Assembly: GCA_014904985.1 (NCBI GenBank)
Contig: MU128928.1
Location: forward strand, 356,690-420,689
Origin: Hydnum rufescens UP504
Taxonomy: Eukaryota; Basidiomycota; Agaricomycetes; Cantharellales; Hydnaceae
DNA: 64,000 nt
Reading direction: 5' to 3'
The number at the start of each line of letters is the position of its first letter. The first letter of the stretch is position 1. A program made the translations under genes and the position numbers. Below are positions 60,216-64,000 of the stretch, one piece after another. The notes beneath the pieces are model-generated. The model saw nothing but the letters and a program-made list of their open reading frames with translations, did not search any database and was not told the origin of the DNA.

Positions 60216-60656
60216 ACGAGAATTTCAACCATCCAACCAACGCCTCATTCGCCCTCTCGCTTCCATCGATCAAATTATCAATTTTTTTTCCCATTCGTTT
60301 GATTGACTCATTTCCGCTCACGACGATCCGTGGCCCGCACTTAAGCCTGATGGACAAGTGTACTTCCTGCACATCTCGTTACGTATAGTAGCAGGAGGTG
60401 CAGGCGTCTCTCAGAAACTTGGTATCTACTTTTCATACAGTGCTAATAGTAATGCATTTGATTTTGAAGTCAGAACTGCAGTACGAGTAAAAAACTTTGT
60501 GGATGCCCCCATGAGCAAATCTCGAGGGTCTGATGATAAAAGGCGCAGTTAAGGCGCCCATGGAAATGTGGGAGGAAATAATCATGACTAGCAAGAAAAG
60601 AGATGAATGGTGACATGGAGGGGATTGAGCGAGACCAAACTGGGCAGTGTTATTCG

Positions 60657-62414
60657 TTACTCTACCTGGATCTCGAGACCAACATCAAGGACTGCCGAAT
60701 AAAACTCGAGGTCCTTCAGAGGCCCTCGTTGCGCTTGAGGAATCTTTAAAATCGTGTTGGGTGGTATGATGAATGTGAAGCGCCACTTCGCCATGTCCTT
60801 AGGAAAACCGTACTTTTCCCCAACCCCGACAAGTCCATGATTATTAATGTCATGCTTCGATCCGATGGTGAACTGGAAGAGGTGGAGGATGTCGTCGACG
60901 AGAATAAACGAATCAATCGCCTTTTCGTTCGAGTGCTGCGGCACGTACATAACATTCGGTTCGATCGATGATAATCCATTGTCGGAATATTCTTTCCAAC
61001 TGTCCGGTTCGATGGTACGAGGAATCTCGGGTGCCTTTTCGCAAAGTGTGTCGAGAGTGTCAGGAATGAGAATGTGACTTGAGTGCCACTGGGGCTGGTG
61101 CCGCCCCTGTGGGCTCGAATCAGGCTTCTTCACCATCGGCATGAGATTCAGGGTGATCCCGTCCAGCAACTCCGATTGCGCCATTGCCTCAAACAAGACG
61201 CCAGCCAAGGGTCTACTCTCTGATACCCTCGATAACATCCGCATCAGGCGTAGTTGCTCTGCTTTCTCCATGGTCCGCAACTGGAGCGCAAGTCGCGATT
61301 TGACCCAATCCGTGATAAGATGTATGACGGCACGGCTGTAGACATTGTCTCGATCCTTGCGAGTGACGAGACATAACTTGTGTGACATATCATCCATCTG
61401 GAGGACCCTAGCATTCATGAGTGCTTTCTCAAGCACAGGGAAGTTTAGGTTCTGGATCGCCTGATTCAATTGATCCTCATAGTCATTCAACCTCCGTTCC
61501 GGAAGGAGGCACAGACGAGGGGTAGGACCCAGTCGGTTGAAGATGTCAAAGATCCGCGAGTCAATACCTGCTTGTGGCAGACTGAATATCCACTCCCCAA
61601 GGATAAGGATTAATATTAAGAATGATTTCCAAATAAACTCACATTTGGAGGATCTCACTTTTTGACCAAGGATTCATAATAAATAGTTTGGGGCCATAGC
61701 ATAGTTTTGTGCAGGCAATTCCAGCAATTTGCTTCAGGAGATCTGGTGAATATAACAAATAAAGGAGTTGAAGGTCGAACAAAATGAGATGGAGTGCCCT
61801 GTGAATGTTCATCTGAGTCAATGAAAGCCCAGATGAAATAACGGAAGTCATCATTCTCCCATCCATCTGGTACATCATAGACACCCCCCTCCACGAAGAG
61901 GCGAAGTTTGGATCCATAGTATATGATGAATGGCTCCCTGGCAGCCATGCGGCGACGAGCAGCATACCAAACCCAAAGACTCTTTCCTACTCCAAGAGGC
62001 CTAAGGGACATAGGGTTAAAGCAAGACAAGGAGACTCACCGATGCCAGGTTGGCCAGTGATCACAGCACACGGTGTTTGTCCCATACGAACCATGGGTAA
62101 AGGATAATCATGATGAAGAGCATCATAGATGCGAACGTATGTCGGGGCGAATCCAAAGGCCCTGAGGCCACAGACCCTGGATGCCAATGTTAAGATAATA
62201 ACATCCAGGGAGGATATCTTCGTCCTCGTCCTCCATGGGAGACATCCTCGCCAATTTTCGATGGGGCAATGCGCCATTCTGTCTCTTCCGGTTCCATGCT
62301 CTTCGCCCAAAACTTCTTATGAAACAGAGCAAGTCCTTTATGGTCAGGAACCTTGTCCCATGTTTTTCTCGGGCGGTCAAGGACAGAAGCCAGGGAGGAC
62401 AAGTGAGCAGACAT
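60657..62414 (-). CDS. Crinkler-type (CRN/RHS-like) NTPase, unit C, longest C-terminus
   Basis: The ATG at 62414 gives MSAHLSSLASVLDRPRKTW. Exon 1 has two one-base insertions compared with units A and B (near 62242 and 62137), then ITGQPGIGKS across an intron. Exon 2 (KSLWVWYAARRRMAAREPF, YYGSKLRLFVEGGVYDV, YFIWAFIDSDE, RPSTPLFVIFTRSPEA) is open. The C-terminal exon has IFDIFNRLGPTPRLCLL, SHKLCLVTRKDRDNVYSRAV, PNVMYVPQHSNEKAIDSF, HLFQFTIGSKHDI, and keeps the full end (LEFYSAVLDVGLEI) to a stop at 60657. It is the least damaged C-terminal half in the array. Confidence 0.75.
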
Positions 62415-62489
62415 GGTTGGTGAGACAGGATTTGTCGGAGTTTCGATCACATCGAGATCGAAAATTGTTTTCACATATATACTACTTAG

Positions 62490-62509
62490 GCGCCCGACAA
62501 ATCGGGCGC
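62490..62509. promoter_or_regulatory. conserved palindrome upstream of the unit C CRN gene
   Basis: GCGCCCGA and TCGGGCGC arms lie 76 bp upstream of the start codon, at the position of the similar elements in units A and B. Confidence 0.4.
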
Positions 62510-62689
62510 TAATGATGCCGAGCTATCGAGCTTGATATGCATATGTGTGCGTGTGACCCACAAAGGCCAGGTATTGAAGCAGCCTTCCATCATACTGTGG
62601 TTAAATCCTTACCCCAATCTGAGTCTCAGCCGTGTACAAAATGCGGTGAGCGCGGCCACCCGGACATCATTTGCAATCTGACAGACTAA

Positions 62690-62806
62690 AATCAAGTGGG
62701 TTCATGGCCTTCAAAAGCCTCAGGTCCTGGGCACTCTCTACACCCTCCATAGCCAATGGTGCGGCATCATCACCCGTCGATAGAGTCCGAGGACCGTGTT
62801 TTCAGG
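62690..62806 (-). pseudogene. short 3' fragment of the TAP-like hydrolase, unit C
   Basis: Only the last-exon part (SIDG and MEGVESA region) remains. It stops abruptly at about 62806. Next to it lies a stretch of about 26 bp (62808-62833) that matches the CRN coding sequence near 61145, and then the MFS gene. The mosaic junction marks the right edge of the array. Confidence 0.7.
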
Positions 62807-62834
62807 GTGATCCCGCCTAGCAACTCCAAGAGAG

Positions 62835-64000
62835 AGATAGTTGATGCCGTGAACTGTTGCACACCTGAAGCATGATACCAGTCCAGGTGCGGAGACCATT
62901 CCTATTAGGAGTATTGCGGAAGCAGTCGAGGTACGAATTGGAGCCTAACGCGCGTTCAGCCTCAAGAGCTGAAAAACGACATTAGTGAGAAAGGATGAAT
63001 ATGCACGTGAAACCAAACTCACCAAGGTAATTGGGCGACTTCGGCGTCGACTTCAGGCGAATCGCAGGACGGAGAGTAGGCGAAGAGAGCCATGCGAGCT
63101 GCGGGAACGCGATCCCTTGTAGAGCAAGTATCGTGGAGACTCGGGAAGAAGCCGCCATAACGCCAGCAAGGACGAAAGCCAGACGAACTGGACAGCGATC
63201 GGGGTCTATAGAAGGCACGAAATAATGCATCTATGACGCTTGAACGACTACATACCCATGCGGAGTGGCTAAGCTGTTCTTGGTGGCGTTTCAAAGCGAT
63301 GGCGGAAAAGAGTGCACCAAAACCGATGACAGAGGAGTAAAAGACCGACGATTAATCGCGAAAGTTTTTAGGGCACACTCGATTGATACATGGGTACAGA
63401 AGACTGACAGCCCCACTACGAAGAACAATCCACGTCAGAATAATAGTATGGATAGGGAAGCACAATACAAATCCCCAAGACCAGCAATCATGCGCCCAAT
63501 AACGAAGGTAAACCCACCGGTGTCGAGTTGCAGACCGACACCAAAGACAGAAGATAATGCAGAAAGTGAGACCCCACTTTGCGCCAACAAGTCACCAAGG
63601 GGAAGGGGAGAGGAGAGCACCAAAGAACGTCCCGCTGACAAAATGGAGACCTTGGGGGAGAGGGAGAGGGGGTCACCCGGGTGGAAAAAAAAACAACGTT
63701 CAAGAGAGAAGACACTCACGCCAAAGACTGTTGTTTGTAGCGAGGTAAATAATTAAGAGAGGCTATAACTTCCGAAAGTGTGAAGCCAATCTTCCATTGC
63801 AATGATCCCTCCGATGATTCCCGTGCATACCTGGTGGAGGTCGGTGAGGGGTGTCAGAAAGCGCGAAAAGAAAAGGACGAACCCGAAGACGATGCACCCC
63901 AAAGGCCGCAAAGGAAGCCATGATGATAGTCCATGCAAGAGGGGCGGTGGAGATGCCTTCAGCTGTGCCGCTGGGACCCCCCTGCCATGGTGGTTGTCCA
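62835..64000 (-). CDS. MFS sugar transporter, truncated by the array edge and by the window
   Basis: Reading on the minus strand from the window edge, the first helix region has FLTPLTDLHQ, an intron, then TGIIGGIIAMEDWLHTFG. The next exon has GVGLQLDTGGFTFVIGRMIAGLG, then a VPMYQS-like stretch, PIAVQFVW, LLPESPRYLLYKG (the family's PESPR motif) and SPEVDAEVAQL. Another exon has LEAERALGSNSYLDCF, RNGLRTWTGIMLQ and QQFT. These are hallmarks of the sugar porter family in the plasma membrane. Sequence ends near 62835 at the array junction, so the C-terminal helices are missing. One-base indels occur at the VPMYQSE motif and after TWTGI. The 5' end lies at or beyond the window end. Confidence 0.8.

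Larger units (their letters stand above)
42600..62800. repeat. three-unit direct tandem array (about 6.6-7.1 kb per unit)
   Basis: Unit A spans about 42.6-49.73 kb, unit B 49.73-56.32 kb and unit C 56.32-62.8 kb. All have the same order: TIM44 minus, AidB-like plus, CRN minus, TAP-like 3' fragment minus. The join lies in the last intron of TIM44 on one side and in the TAP-like coding sequence on the other. Similarity is high over long stretches, for example around 47.2-48.1, 53.8-54.7 and 60.5-61.4 kb. Confidence 0.9.

Overview
The window looks like nuclear DNA of an agaricomycete basidiomycete, most likely a Rhizoctonia/Ceratobasidiaceae-type fungus. The evidence is many short GT-AG introns of about 50-75 nt, fungal housekeeping genes in close head-to-head or tail-to-tail pairs, a ricin-B-like small lectin, a HeLo-like N-terminal domain and several Crinkler-type (CRN) NTPase genes. 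The genus is an inference. No rRNA, tRNA, CRISPR or complete retroelement was seen.

Left part (1-11.8 kb): the 3' part of an unrecognised protein gene, a small beta-trefoil lectin gene, then a divergent pair encoding a VioB-type ferritin-like protein (minus) and a LodA-type quinoprotein amino-acid oxidase (plus), both with reading-frame lesions. Two decayed copies of a piece of the eIF4E-like gene lie at about 3.2-4.0 kb and 10.6-11.6 kb. They share a foreign junction, and the second sits between long terminal inverted repeats that end 31 bp before the 4-amino-4-deoxychorismate synthase start codon.

Middle part (11.8-44.3 kb): aminodeoxychorismate (PABA) synthase, fatty acid 2-hydroxylase, a hAT-like MITE, NOL10/Enp2, a class-II-like eIF4E, a Ser/Pro-rich protein, a secreted GH31 alpha-glucosidase, a TAP-like alpha/beta hydrolase, an AidB-like acyl-CoA dehydrogenase, a HeLo/MLKL-N-like gene and TIM44.

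Right part (42.6-62.8 kb): a roughly 6.6-7.1 kb unit repeated three times in direct orientation. Each unit holds TIM44 (minus), an AidB-like pseudogene (plus), a CRN NTPase gene (minus) and a 3' fragment of the TAP-like hydrolase (minus). The AidB/TAP part is an inverted relative of the single-copy pair at 33.2-38.8 kb, with a CRN gene between the two convergent ends. The array ends inside a truncated MFS sugar transporter.

Many conserved genes carry isolated one-base indels, often in homopolymers. These may be consensus errors or real decay. Nonsense mutations and shared lesions within the array show that at least part of the decay is real. All gene models are hand-spliced from sequence and should be taken as approximate at exon ends.
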